DNA of 64,000 bases from Streptomyces gossypii (GCF_025165795.1 NZ_JAJAGO010000006.1:1-64000); one strand, 5' to 3'. Numbered from the stretch's first letter, positions 43,753 to 52,880 are shown. Made by a program: numbers and translations. Notes: generated by a model not told the origin, from the letters alone.

Positions 43753-45405
43753 TCAGGCGAGCCCTTTGAGGAACTTCGCGGCGACCGGCCCTGCGTCCGC
43801 ACCGCCGGAGCCGCCGTCCTCGGCCATGATCGCGTAGGCGAGATCGTCCTTGAAGCCGATGAACCACGCGTGCGTGCGGGGCGGGTCCTCTTCCCCGTAT
43901 TCGGCCGTGCCCGTCTTCGCCCCGAGGTCCCCGGAGATCCCCGCGAGCGCCTCCTGGCCGGAGCCTTCGCTGACGACCTTGCGCATGAGGTCGCGGAGCT
44001 GCTCCGCGATTCCGGAGTCGAGCGCGCGTTCCGGGCGGCGGTCCTTGACGGCGGACGGTACGACGACGGGCTGGCGGAAGGTGCCGCTCCGCACCGTCGC
44101 GGCGACCGAGGCCATCACCAGCGGGCTCGCCTGGACGCGGCCCTGCCCGATCATCGACGCGGCCTTGTCGTTCTCGCTGGCGTTGACCGGTACCTGACCG
44201 TCGAAGGTGGCCGCGCCGACATCCCAGGTCGCGCCGATCCCGAACAGTTCGGCCGTGTCGTGCAGGGCCGAGTTGGAGAGCCGGTCGCGGAGGCTGATCA
44301 ATCCGGTGTTGCAGGACTGGGCGAAGTTGTCGGCGAACGTGGAGCCCGAGGGGAGGGTGAAGGTGTCCTGGTTCTCGAACCGCTGCCCGTTGACCGACTC
44401 GTACTTCTCGCAGGCCAGCGGGTCTTCCGGGGCCACTCCCGTCTGAAGCAGCGCGGCCGTGCTGACGACCTTGAAGTCCGAACCCGGCGGGTACCGGCCG
44501 GTCAGCGCCCGGTTGGCGCCCGAGGGGGGATTGTCGGCCACCGCCACCACCTCTCCGGTGCTGGGCCGGATGGCGACCAGGGCGGCGTTCTCCTCCAGGT
44601 CTGCCAGCGCGCCTTCGGCCGCCTTCTGCGTGGGCAGGTCGATCGTCGTACTGACCGACTTCGCGCCTCCCCCGTCCGCCTGGTACACGAGCTTCCCGGG
44701 GCCGTCTCCGTCCCCGGAAACCACCTCGATGGCGGTACCCGGCTTCCCCGCGAGCTTCTTCTGATGGCGGTACTGCAGACCGGAGAGCCCGACCTCCGAA
44801 GCCTCGGCTCCGTTCAGCCCGGCGTTGCTCAGCCCCTGCTCGGTCGGCTCCCCCACGACACCGACCAGGGAAGGGGCATGTCCGTCCAGCGACTTGCCGT
44901 CCGAAGTCTCGACCTGCCCGCGTTCCGGCAGCCGGGTGACCCGTACGAGCCGGTCACCGGCGCCTGCCTTCGGGTGCAGCACGGCGGGCTCCCAGTGCAC
45001 CAGCTGCTCACCGTCCTTCTCCACCAGCTTGACCCGCGAGCTGTACGTCCACTTTCCTGCGTCTTTCAGGACGACCTCCGCCTCGAAGGGCGTAGTCCGG
45101 GTCTCGCCCTCACCCGTCGGCGATCCGGCATCGGCCTTGAAGCCTCCCACCCGCAGCTCGGTCTGATAGCGCGTGAGCCCCTTGAGCGCGGCGGTGGGGT
45201 CGTCGGTGTGTTCGGCGGCCGCCTGGAGGTCGCCCTGCGACCACTTCTCCAGGAAGGCGTCGGCGGCGGCCCCGTTGGCGTCCGCCGAATCGTTCACCAC
45301 GTACACGATCCCGCCCACCACCGCAGCCAGGGCCACAGTGATGCCGAGAACGGTCCGTCCACGGCGGCGCGCCGGGCGCGGATGTGGATATGTCTCACTC
45401 GTCAC
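43753..45405 (-). CDS. Class B penicillin-binding protein with MecA_N-type domain
   Basis: 550 residues. An N-terminal membrane anchor (VLGITVALAAVVGGIVYVVN) is followed by an NTF2-like domain (about 40-150; DAFLEKWSQGDLQAAAEHT), a dimerisation region and a transpeptidase domain. The active-site motifs are S309-D-F-K, S364-C-N and K497-T-G (GAKTGTAEYG). It cross-links peptidoglycan outside the membrane. An Asp follows the active serine where Thr is usual (STFK). The MecA_N-like layout recalls low-affinity enzymes; a beta-lactamase-like gene lies upstream on the same strand after 258 bp. Confidence 0.92.
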   Translation of the reverse strand: MTSETYPHPRPARRRGRTVLGITVALAAVVGGIVYVVNDSADANGAAADAFLEKWSQGDLQAAAEHTDDPTAALKGLTRYQTELRVGGFKADAGSPTGEGETRTTPFEAEVVLKDAGKWTYSSRVKLVEKDGEQLVHWEPAVLHPKAGAGDRLVRVTRLPERGQVETSDGKSLDGHAPSLVGVVGEPTEQGLSNAGLNGAEASEVGLSGLQYRHQKKLAGKPGTAIEVVSGDGDGPGKLVYQADGGGAKSVSTTIDLPTQKAAEGALADLEENAALVAIRPSTGEVVAVADNPPSGANRALTGRYPPGSDFKVVSTAALLQTGVAPEDPLACEKYESVNGQRFENQDTFTLPSGSTFADNFAQSCNTGLISLRDRLSNSALHDTAELFGIGATWDVGAATFDGQVPVNASENDKAASMIGQGRVQASPLVMASVAATVRSGTFRQPVVVPSAVKDRRPERALDSGIAEQLRDLMRKVVSEGSGQEALAGISGDLGAKTGTAEYGEEDPPRTHAWFIGFKDDLAYAIMAEDGGSGGADAGPVAAKFLKGLA

Positions 45406-45663
45406 GTAGTCCTCCTGAACGAAGCCGCGAGAAACCTGAGGGAGTGGGGGCGTCTGCTCGGGGACTTGTCAGTCTTTCCGCTCAACGCCACGGAACCCGA
45501 GTCAAACCCGAAGCCTGAGCGGATGTCGAATAGGCAATCGGAGACCGCACGATTCACAAGCGATATCACTGCACCTCAGCGGCACCGACCATGGGCGGAA
45601 AGCCCCGCTGATGGCCCGATCACCGGCCGATGACCGCCCGACGGCCCCCGCACGCCCTCCGGG
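45406..45663. other. Short intergenic region upstream of the PBP gene
   Basis: No gene recognised. It should hold the promoter of the penicillin-binding protein gene, with a ribosome site AGGAGG just before the start (45410-45415 on the plus map). No other structure was seen. Confidence 0.5.
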
Positions 45664-46578
45664 TCAGATTCCCTCGCTGCCGCGCAGCTCCTCGACCGCC
45701 GTACGGGCTGCCGCGCCGATGACCGCGTCGGCACGCGGCAGCCTGCGGTCGGCACGGGCGGCCTGGGTGAAGACCACAGCCGTGTAGGTGCTGCCGTCCG
45801 GGAACTCGACCACGCCCGCCTCGTGGCGCATCGACCCGAAACTTCCGGTCTTCCCGAACACCCTCACATCGTCGTGGGGGAAGCCGGCACCGAGCCGGTG
45901 CTGCCACGGCTGGTGGCGCATCACGTCACGCATGAACGCACAGCGTTCCGGGGATGCCGCCCTGTCCGACCAGATCTCACGCAGCAGGCGCCCCATGTCC
46001 GCCGGGGTGGTGGAGGCCTTGGAGACCGGGTCGTAGACACCCGCCGGTGCGGCGGCGTCGTTGTCCGAGATGCGCGCCATCGCTGCGGCCAGCGACTCCG
46101 CGCCGGTCTCCGTGACCAGCTGGGCGAACGTGGCCGCGGCGCCGCCGTGGATGGAGGTGTCCGGCAGACCGAGATCGCGGCAGACCTCATCGACCACCGC
46201 CGGGCCGACGCTGCGCAGCACCGCGTCGGCGGCAGAATTATCTGAAATGCTCATCATCAGGACGACGAGGTCGCGCAGCGAGGCCGTGACGGTGTCCGTC
46301 AGCACGGAGATACCCGTCGGCCCGGGCACACGGTTCGCCGGTTCCAGCGAGAGCCGCCGCTGCGGATCGAGCAGACCCTCGTCCACCAGGCGGCAGAAGG
46401 CGACCATCAACGGCACCTTGTACACGGAACCCATCGGAACCGGCTCGTCCGGATCGACGACGACCTGAGCCGAGGGATTCCGCATCTCCGCCACATGCAG
46501 CCAGCCCCGTACGCCGGCATCCGCGAACATCTCGCGGATCACCCGCTCCACCGCGCTTGCGGACGTCCGCCCGCTCAT
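45664..46578 (-). CDS. Class A beta-lactamase-like serine hydrolase
   Basis: 304 residues from ATG 46578, with GGGAGG 8 bases upstream. Motifs: S51-V-Y-K in PMGSVYKVPLM, S112-D-N in MSISDNSAADAV and K243-T-G in FGKTGSFGS, the class A set. The omega-loop ExxLN with its general-base Glu is not seen; the region reads YDPVSKASTTPADMGRLLRE. No signal peptide is present, although beta-lactamases are normally exported. It may therefore be a cytoplasmic esterase-like relative. Its start overlaps the LysR stop by 4 bases. Confidence 0.85.
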   Translation of the reverse strand: MSGRTSASAVERVIREMFADAGVRGWLHVAEMRNPSAQVVVDPDEPVPMGSVYKVPLMVAFCRLVDEGLLDPQRRLSLEPANRVPGPTGISVLTDTVTASLRDLVVLMMSISDNSAADAVLRSVGPAVVDEVCRDLGLPDTSIHGGAAATFAQLVTETGAESLAAAMARISDNDAAAPAGVYDPVSKASTTPADMGRLLREIWSDRAASPERCAFMRDVMRHQPWQHRLGAGFPHDDVRVFGKTGSFGSMRHEAGVVEFPDGSTYTAVVFTQAARADRRLPRADAVIGAAARTAVEELRGSEGI

Positions 46579-47453
46579 CCGACTGCCTCCCGGGAGAGGG
46601 CTTCCACCAGCAGCTTCGCGGCGGCCATGGTCTCCGCGGCCTGCGACCGCCGAGGATCCCACACCACCCGCAGCCGCAACGGCAGCGGCGGATCGTCCGC
46701 CGGATGCCGTACGACACCGTCCGCCACCAGCGTGTCGTCGGCCGTGACCAGCACGGCCTGTCCTGCGGCGACCAGGGCGAGCCCGGCCCGCTCGTCCGAC
46801 ACCACCACGGTCTCCACCCGCCGCCCCCGGCCCGCGAGGGTGTCCACGAACAGGTCATGCGCCGCCGGACCTTCGGCACGGGGCCGCACGGCGACGGGCA
46901 GACGCGGAATGCCGCTGCCTGCGGACGGTTCCCCAAAGCCTGGCTCCGGGGTGAGGACCCAGGTCGGAAGCAGCACGACAGGTCCGGCAGACAGGCCGTG
47001 CAGCACCGCCGGGTGCCGGATCACTGCCAGATCCAGCCGTCCCGCCGAGACCTCGGAAAGCAGCGTGGCGGTCGGCGCCGTCGTCACACCGACCCGGCTC
47101 CGCTCCCGGGCACGGGCAGGCGCGGCGGCCACGGCGGCTCCGACCCGGGCGGGCAACTCGGGCACCAGACCGAGCCGCAGCCGCCGCCCGTCGGCATGCT
47201 CCCGGGCACCGGCATCCCGCAACTCCGTCATCGCCGCAAGCGCCCGCCGCGCGTGCGGCAGCAGCAGCGCCCCCTCATCGGTGAGAGTGACCCCCCGATC
47301 CCGATCGAACAGCCGCACCCCGAGCAGCGCCTCCAGCCGCCGCAGCCCCTGCGACAGCGGCGGCTGCGTGATCCCGACCCGCTGCGCGGCATCCCCGAAG
47401 TGCCCCTCTTCGGCCAGCGCCACAAAGATCTCCAGATGCCGCTCCGTCAGCAT
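46575..47453 (-). CDS. LysR-family transcriptional regulator
   Basis: 292 residues. The N-terminal helix-turn-helix is canonical: RHLEIFVALAEEGHFGDAAQ, RVGITQPPLSQGLRRLEALL, GVRLFDRDRGVTLTDEGA. The effector domain spans about 90-290. It ends in ATGA shared with the start of the beta-lactamase-like gene, so both come from one transcript. LysR genes next to beta-lactamases are usually divergent (AmpR type); here the order is unusual. Confidence 0.9.
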   Translation of the reverse strand: MLTERHLEIFVALAEEGHFGDAAQRVGITQPPLSQGLRRLEALLGVRLFDRDRGVTLTDEGALLLPHARRALAAMTELRDAGAREHADGRRLRLGLVPELPARVGAAVAAAPARARERSRVGVTTAPTATLLSEVSAGRLDLAVIRHPAVLHGLSAGPVVLLPTWVLTPEPGFGEPSAGSGIPRLPVAVRPRAEGPAAHDLFVDTLAGRGRRVETVVVSDERAGLALVAAGQAVLVTADDTLVADGVVRHPADDPPLPLRLRVVWDPRRSQAAETMAAAKLLVEALSREAVG

Positions 47454-47552
47454 CCCGCCCCCTGTGCCCAGCCGATCCCACGAGTGAACCCTTCACCGAG
47501 AGCATATTCGGGCCAGCCCGCGAGACAGCACCTCCACCGACCCTTGCCGTCA

Positions 47553-47900
47553 TCATCCCCGGAGGGTTCGCGCTGGATCGCTCGCAGAGTCAGAAGGTAC
47601 GGCGGCGCAAGCCAGGATGGCAGTCAGCACACCAGGGAAACGCGCCTCCAGATCATCGCGGCGCAAGGTCATGTAGCGCGCCTTGCCCTCCGGACGAGTC
47701 CACGTCAGCCCTGCCTCTCGCAGGATGCGCCAGTGGCTGGACAGCGTGGAACGGGGGATGTCGAGGTGCTCCGGGCTGCACGACACTTCGCCGCCGGAGG
47801 CCATCAAGCGCACGAGTTCCAGGCGGACCGGGTCACTGAGGGCGTGCAGCACCGCGACCAGATCCAGGTCTGTCGCGTCCGGCTGAGTCAGCGATCGCAT
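47553..47900 (-). CDS. ArsR-family regulator
   Basis: 115 residues. Helix-turn-helix: VLHALSDPVRLELVRLMASG, CSPEHLDIPRSTLSSHWRIL and REAGLTWTRPEGKARYMTLR. There is one Cys near the recognition region (EVSCSPEHL) and one later (LACAAV), but no classic metal-binding ELCVCDL box, so the ligand is probably not a metal. It is divergent from the VOC gene with a palindrome between, and likely controls both. Confidence 0.88.
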   Translation of the reverse strand: MRSLTQPDATDLDLVAVLHALSDPVRLELVRLMASGGEVSCSPEHLDIPRSTLSSHWRILREAGLTWTRPEGKARYMTLRRDDLEARFPGVLTAILACAAVPSDSASDPARTLRG

Positions 47901-47957
47901 CTCTCACACTCTCCGTTGGCTCCACCGGGCTTGGCACCGTCGCCCTGCTCATCATAC

Positions 47958-47992
47958 GATCATTTCCTTATTTCGGGTTAAGCGAAATGATC
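47958..47992. promoter_or_regulatory. Inverted repeat operator between ArsR and VOC genes
   Basis: GATCATTTC (47958-47966) and GAAATGATC (47984-47992) form a perfect 9-bp inverted repeat with a 17-nt spacer rich in A and T. The right arm runs into the ribosome site of the VOC gene (AAGGAG). Probable ArsR binding site covering the VOC promoter. Confidence 0.65.
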
Positions 47993-48004
47993 AAGGAGTG
48001 TCTG

Positions 48005-48382
48005 ATGACAGTTCTGACCAGCTATGCGCGCATGTACGTCGATGATCTGGACACTGCCCTCCCTACCTTCGAGGCCCTGTCCGGCACCAAACCGGCACTC
48101 CGCTTCGCGTACCAGGACCTCGAGTTGGCAACCATCGGTGACTACCTGCTGGTTGCGGGAACCCCGGAGGCGTTGGCTCCATACCGCAACGTGCAGGCAA
48201 CCGCCATCGTCGACGACCTCGACGAAATCCTCGCGGTAGTTGCGCGCGAGGGTGGCGAGACACTCGACGGCCCCAACACTGTCCCCACAGGGCGGAACTT
48301 GACGGTCCTCCACCCTGGCGGCGCGGTCATCGAGTACGTCCAGTGGGACGCCGCCAAGATCGCAGCGCAAGCGGCGCAGTAG
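48005..48382 (+). CDS. VOC/glyoxalase-type protein
   Basis: 125 residues from ATG 48005, with GGAG 7 bases upstream. One VOC module: YARMYVDDLDTALPTFEALS, LLVAGTPEALAPYR, DDLDEILAVVAREGGETLDG and LTVLHPGGAVIEYVQWD. These metal or ligand-binding folds act in detoxification, ring cleavage or drug binding. Divergent ArsR regulation suggests induction by a small toxic compound. Followed by a strong bidirectional hairpin. Confidence 0.82.
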   Translation: MTVLTSYARMYVDDLDTALPTFEALSGTKPALRFAYQDLELATIGDYLLVAGTPEALAPYRNVQATAIVDDLDEILAVVAREGGETLDGPNTVPTGRNLTVLHPGGAVIEYVQWDAAKIAAQAAQ

Positions 48383-48548
48383 AAGTCCGCCACCAGATCT
48401 ACGAGACCGCCCTGGGCTCGCTTGCGGGCGCCCTCCCGTGCGCGGGTGACACTTGGCGTGATCACCCCTGAAGGGTTCGCAACCAGAAGGCCGACACCGA
48501 GGCCGACTCAGTCCGTTACAGCCGTCATAACTCTCGTGGGCTTGCGCG

Positions 48549-48590
48549 CGGCCATTCGCCCCGCTGGGCATGCAGCGGGGCGAATGGCCG
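48549..48590. terminator. Strong bidirectional hairpin between convergent genes
   Basis: CGGCCATTCGCCCCGCT (48549-48565) pairs perfectly with AGCGGGGCGAATGGCCG (48574-48590): a 17-bp stem and 8-nt loop. It lies 20 bases from the end of the ligase gene and also serves the VOC gene. Confidence 0.85.
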
Positions 48591-48609
48591 TGTGGCGTGT
48601 GGCGCAGGA

Positions 48610-50247
48610 TCAGTAGACCGTGACGCTCGACTCGGATACGCCGAGTTGGGTCTGGACCTGCTTCTTGTCGGGTTTGCCCACGGCGTTCAGGGGCATTTCG
48701 GTGAGCATGTGCAGCGCGCTCGGGACGTACATCTTGCCCTTGTGCGTCACCACGAAGTCGCGGATCAAGTTGTTGTCGACGGTGTGGCCCGGCGTTGGGA
48801 CGATCGCGGCGTGGACTTCCTCGGAATCGTCCGGGCGGCGCACGCCGAACACCATGCAGTGCTCGACAGCCGGATGGGAGAGCAGGAAGCTTTCCAGTTC
48901 GGCGGGGAAGACCTGGTGGCTACCCACCAGTTTGATCATTTCTTTGATGCGGCCGGAGATGTACAAGTAGCCTGCGTCGTCCAGGTAGCCCGCGTCTCCC
49001 GTGCGAAGCCAGCCGTCTTCCAGGAGTTCTGCGCTGAGTTCCGGCTGCTTCCAGTACCCGCTCATGACCTGGGGAGATCGCGCACGGATTTCCCCCGTCT
49101 CCCCCGGCTTCAGCCGGTTGCCTGCCGAGTCGCATACCGCGATCTCCGCGCCGGGCACGGGGCGTCCGGCTGTGATCTGACCTGTCCGCCCGATCAGGGT
49201 GTGCTCATGCGGCTGGACCTCGGTCATCAGGCCGGCCTCCGTCTGGCCGTACCAGCCGTAGAGGACGGGGCCGAACACCTCGTTGGCGCGGCGCCACCGG
49301 TCCGCCGCGAGCAGGTGCCCGCCGTAGCTGACCCGGCGCAGGCTGCTGACATCCGTGCTGCCCGCGCTGGGGTGGTCGAGCACCTGCCCGAGCATCGGCG
49401 ACAGCATCCACACGTCGGTGACCCGCTCCCGCGCGATCGCGGCCAGCACCTCCCCCGGCACGAACTGCCGTTGCAGGACCACCCGTCCGCCCGCCAGCAG
49501 GGTGGCATCGGTCGTCGTTCCGGCAGAGTGGGCGATGGACGCGCAGGCCAGGAAGCAGGGTGGGGTGTCGGTGTGGGGCAGGTGGGGTGACCGCCTGTTG
49601 AGCAGGGTGACGCGGTCGATCACGACGTCCTGGTAGTTGGCGTAGGTCATGCACACGCTCTTGGGGATGCCTGTGGTGCCGCCCGTGAGACGGATACACC
49701 AGTCGTCGTCCGGGTGAGCCGCGCTCGCCAGACGGCGGCCGTCATGCCGTGCGGCGCACGATGTCAGGTCCTCACCGAGCGGGCTCGGGCCGAGGAACAG
49801 CACAGTGGGATGGTCCGGGTGGGAGAGCAGGGCCTCGGCCATCTCGTGGAGTGCCGGGTCTATGAGCAGAATCCCGGAGTCGATGCTTTTCACGATGTGC
49901 GCCACCACGTCGGGGGCGATGTGCGTGTGAACGACTTCGTGCAGGAACGCCACGCGGGCGCCGAGCAGGTTCGCCGCATACCGTGCGCTGAGGGCCTCCG
50001 GCCGATTACCGGTCAGGAGACTGACGGTCGTGCCGCGACCGATGCCGCGATCGGCCAGTTCCGCAGCAGTTCGGTGAACGCTGTCATGCAACGCGCCCGC
50101 GGATATCTTCTCGCCGTTCGTGTCGGTGAGGACTAGGCGCTCGGGATCGCGCGCGAGGATTTCGAGTACCGACTCGACATAGTTCTGGAACGCTCTCGGC
50201 TGAGTTGATAATGAGGTTGATGCTGCCGCGCTGGGATTTTCCCTCAT
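48610..50247 (-). CDS. AMP-dependent acyl-CoA/aryl-acid ligase
   Basis: 545 residues from ATG 50247 (AGGAG upstream). Adenylation motifs in order: CIRLTGGTTGIPKSVCMTY (P-loop), YGGHLLAADRWRR, LYGWYGQTEAGLMTE, WLRTGDAGYLDDAGYLYISG, RIKEMIKLVGSHQVFPAE, and the C-terminal Lys in LNAVGKPDKKQ. The catalytic set is complete. The order resembles 2,3-dihydroxybenzoate-AMP ligases or aryl-CoA ligases rather than long-chain fatty-acid types. No carrier protein or partner synthase is adjacent. Confidence 0.9.
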   Translation of the reverse strand: MRENPSAAASTSLSTQPRAFQNYVESVLEILARDPERLVLTDTNGEKISAGALHDSVHRTAAELADRGIGRGTTVSLLTGNRPEALSARYAANLLGARVAFLHEVVHTHIAPDVVAHIVKSIDSGILLIDPALHEMAEALLSHPDHPTVLFLGPSPLGEDLTSCAARHDGRRLASAAHPDDDWCIRLTGGTTGIPKSVCMTYANYQDVVIDRVTLLNRRSPHLPHTDTPPCFLACASIAHSAGTTTDATLLAGGRVVLQRQFVPGEVLAAIARERVTDVWMLSPMLGQVLDHPSAGSTDVSSLRRVSYGGHLLAADRWRRANEVFGPVLYGWYGQTEAGLMTEVQPHEHTLIGRTGQITAGRPVPGAEIAVCDSAGNRLKPGETGEIRARSPQVMSGYWKQPELSAELLEDGWLRTGDAGYLDDAGYLYISGRIKEMIKLVGSHQVFPAELESFLLSHPAVEHCMVFGVRRPDDSEEVHAAIVPTPGHTVDNNLIRDFVVTHKGKMYVPSALHMLTEMPLNAVGKPDKKQVQTQLGVSESSVTVY

Positions 50248-50704
50248 GGGAGGCTCCTGTTGCTGGGGGGCTTGGCAGCAGCCAGAGATCATCGGCCGCC
50301 AGTGATCTCCGGCATTTTAGACATCCGGCGCAGGCGAACGGTATGGCGCCGGGACGCTGCTGAGCTGAGCCGCACGCGCGGCCCGGTCAGGGCGGACCCC
50401 GGCCGGAGACGCAGGGGTCGCCGCCCCGGCGGGCTCGCGTCCAGGAGTTCCCGTTGAGTGGTGAGAGGTTCCTGCTATGCCCGGATTGGGTCACCGGAGA
50501 CACCTACTCCCACCAAGAGGGCTGCCCCTTGACTGATCTTCGGCACGCACCACACGCCAGGGTTGCGTCGTTCTCGTGGCTTGTTCGATTTGATCACCTC
50601 GTGTTCGGTCTAGACCAGATTTCGGCGGGCTTGACTCGATATCTCGACGGCGCGGGGATCTACCTGAGGAAAGGGCAGCGAGACACCCTTGGTACGGTGC
50701 GTCG
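50248..50704. other. Intergenic region between the ligase and the VOC gene
   Basis: About 450 bases without a credible gene. Both flanking genes start outward, so two promoters should be here; none was clearly identified. No repeat or hairpin stood out. Confidence 0.4.
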
Positions 50705-51139
50705 ATGTCAACGATCAAGCAGTTCCAAGTGACCTTCGACTGCGAGGAACCTGCGCGCCTCGCCGCTTTCTGGTGTGAGGTGCTGGGGTACGTCGTACCG
50801 ACGGTCCCGGAGGGGTTCGCCACGTGGGAGGAGTACCATCGCTCGCTGCCGCCTGAGGAGCAGGTGATCTACTTCGCGTGCGCTGATCCCTCGGGTGTGG
50901 GTCCGCGCCTGCTCTTCCAGCGAGTTCCCGAAGGCAAGGTCGTCAAGAACCGGCTGCATCTCGATGTGCGGGCCGGTATCGGGCTCGTGGGTGAGGAGCG
51001 CCTTGCCACACTTGAGGCCGAGTGCGCACGACTGGTCGTGCTCGGCGCGGTACATGTGCGAACGATGCGTGCCGACGGCGAGAACGAGTCCTGCATTGTG
51101 ATGCAGGACCTTGAGGGCAACGAGTTCTGCCTCGACTGA
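50705..51139 (+). CDS. VOC/glyoxalase-like protein
   Basis: 144 residues from ATG 50705. It follows the actinobacterial glyoxalase-like pattern: QFQVTFDCEEPARLAAFWCE, VLGYVVPTVPEGFATWEEYH, GPRLLFQRVPEGKVVKNRLH, LDVRAG and the terminal VMQDLEGNEFCL. The NRLHLDVR and EGNEFCL motifs recur in a large family of unknown substrate. Single gene; an IS5-type relic is immediately downstream. Confidence 0.85.
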   Translation: MSTIKQFQVTFDCEEPARLAAFWCEVLGYVVPTVPEGFATWEEYHRSLPPEEQVIYFACADPSGVGPRLLFQRVPEGKVVKNRLHLDVRAGIGLVGEERLATLEAECARLVVLGAVHVRTMRADGENESCIVMQDLEGNEFCLD

Positions 51140-51202
51140 GTCTCCTCCGAGACTGGTAGGCGGGGAACCGTCTCCGGTGGACCTCTCTCGCATGCGGCGG
51201 GG

Positions 51203-51560
51203 TTATCCCGTGAGAGCGAGGTTGCGTAGGCGGGCGACGCCGTGCATTGCGTGGTGCACGCCCTCGCCTCTCAGGCGGCAGTCGCGCAGGATCTTCCAGG
51301 TCTTCATACGCGCGAAGGCATGCTCGACTCGGGCGCGGACCTGCTTGTGGGACTTGTTGTGGTCCCGGGTGGGCACCAGGGTGCCGTCCACGATCAGCAC
51401 CGCGTCCTTGGCGAACCGCTGGCGGGGATGCAGCGCGACCCTCGGGCCGATGTCGTCGATCACTCGGTCCGCGGCCGACTTCGATACCCCGAACAGCGGG
51501 GCCAGCTGCCGCGCGTCGTCATCAACCCTGGAGGGTCGCAATCGGATGCGCAGACGCATG
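51203..51560 (-). pseudogene. IS5-type transposase with internal deletion
   Basis: The frame gives LRPSRVDDDARQLAPLFGVS, the helix-turn-helix (KSAADRVIDDIGPRVAL), the first Asp in LIVDGTLVPTRDH, then jumps directly to NKSHKQVRARVEHAFARMKT, which contains the last Glu. About 90 residues carrying the second Asp (usually ADGGYPG) are missing without loss of frame. The N-terminal 80 residues are also absent. It is a dead, doubly deleted copy. Confidence 0.75.
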
Positions 51561-51632
51561 GTCGACCCGAGCAGGCCAGATGGGGCGGCCCCCGCCGGTG
51601 ACGGGGGCCGGTGTTTGCGTAAGGCGGGTGAT

Positions 51633-51860
51633 TCAGGCGGAGAGGTGCCCGGTCTTGACTGCGGTGACGAAGGAGGACCAGCCGTTGGGCGGGAAAAGCA
51701 GGGCAGGGCCGTGCGGGACCTTGCTGTCACGGACGGGGACGCCGACATGCTGTCCGTCCACGACTTCGAGGCACTCGCCCTGGCTGCCCCCGCTGTAGCT
51801 TGACTTGCGCCAGCCCCGAAGTGCTGTGGCATCAGGGATGAGGTGTTCACTGCTGCTCAT
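51633..51860 (-). CDS. DUF397 protein of the whiJ-type cluster
   Basis: 75 residues from ATG 51860. The DUF397 signature is clear: LRGWRKSSYSGGSQGECLEV, VPVRDSKVPHGPALLFPPNG and WSSFVTAVKTG. It starts 14 bases inside the end of the XRE/DUF5753 gene, the usual arrangement. Such small partners modulate or bind the paired regulator in Streptomyces (whiJ/SCO4543-type loci), affecting development and antibiotic production. Confidence 0.92.
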   Translation of the reverse strand: MSSSEHLIPDATALRGWRKSSYSGGSQGECLEVVDGQHVGVPVRDSKVPHGPALLFPPNGWSSFVTAVKTGHLSA

Positions 51861-52671
51861 GCGCGTAATCCTCCGCCGTGGCCTTGACCAAGGCCAGTGA
51901 ATCCTGGTGTGACAGTGCATCGCTGAGGGCGAGATCGTAAACCGCCTGGCAGTTGCTCACCATGGCCGGATCGTCAATCAGATGTCCCGTATGCAGACCC
52001 TCTACGTAGGCCACCGGCGCGGCTTCGTCAAAGGCCATCAGGTAGACCATGCCTTCCAGCAGGGCGTGCTCCCCCACTCCGAACGGCAGTACGTGCAGGC
52101 GTAGGCGTCCGGCCTCTGCCATACCAGCGATCTTACCGAGCTGCTCAGCCATCACGCGCGGGCCGCCGATTCTGCGCCGAAGTGCCGCCTCGTCCAGCAG
52201 TGTCCACACTACGGGCTCCGGTGGGGCCTCAAGGAGCTGGCCGCGGCTCAGGCGGATGACCACGCTCCGGTCAAGGTCCTCAGCCGTGTGGTTCGGGCTG
52301 TGCGCACGGAACACCGCTCGTGCGTACCCCTCCGTCTGAAGCAATCCGGGGATGAGTGAGGCACCGTACTGCCGGATTTCCGTGGCCTGGCGCTCCAGTT
52401 CTGCCACGGGTTCGAAATGATCGGCGTACTTGGAGTCGAGGTCCTTGAGCCAGCGGGCGAAGAAGCCGTCGGTGTCCAGGACCCGGTCGAGGCGTTGGGC
52501 GTCGTCCGGGCTGGGGAGGCGGCGGCCCGCCTCGAAATGGCTGATCAGGGTGGGTGAACACACCACCCCTTCACTCACGGCTTCCTGCGTCATTCCCGCC
52601 GCTACCCGGCGGAGTCTCAGCTCCTCGCCGTACTTCTGCCGGGGTGTGCGGGGCTTTTGGACCTCTGCCAT
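51847..52671 (-). CDS. XRE regulator with DUF5753 (whiJ-type)
   Basis: 274 residues. Residues about 12-75 are an XRE helix-turn-helix (KYGEELRLRRVAAGMTQEAV, SPTLISHFEAGRRLPSPDDA); residues 90-270 form DUF5753 (ATEIRQYGASLIPGLLQTEG, YARAVFRAHSP, RRIGGPRVMAEQLG). Its stop overlaps the DUF397 start. The ATPase gene is divergent 209 bp away, completing the whiJ-type trio. Confidence 0.92.
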   Translation of the reverse strand: MAEVQKPRTPRQKYGEELRLRRVAAGMTQEAVSEGVVCSPTLISHFEAGRRLPSPDDAQRLDRVLDTDGFFARWLKDLDSKYADHFEPVAELERQATEIRQYGASLIPGLLQTEGYARAVFRAHSPNHTAEDLDRSVVIRLSRGQLLEAPPEPVVWTLLDEAALRRRIGGPRVMAEQLGKIAGMAEAGRLRLHVLPFGVGEHALLEGMVYLMAFDEAAPVAYVEGLHTGHLIDDPAMVSNCQAVYDLALSDALSHQDSLALVKATAEDYAHEQQ

Positions 52672-52880
52672 GAATTCAACTCCCGGAGTTGAAGTGTGCG
52701 TTGTCAGGCCGAAACGGCTACCAGGCTAGCAACGCAAACCACACCCTGTGAGTTATTCGTCGCAGCGTGGCCATGCACGCAGAGAACCCCGCAAGGAGCC
52801 TCAGCAATGGTGGAGTTTGTCGTTCTTTTCTTCGAATCTGCGGCGTCGTCGCGAGCCCGGCACTCGCGAGAGGCGGGCCG

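Noticed and set aside
43555..45633. 692-residue plus-strand frame
   Set aside because: Exact antisense of the penicillin-binding protein gene, with Arg/Gly/Val-rich shadow composition; the minus frame has all catalytic motifs.
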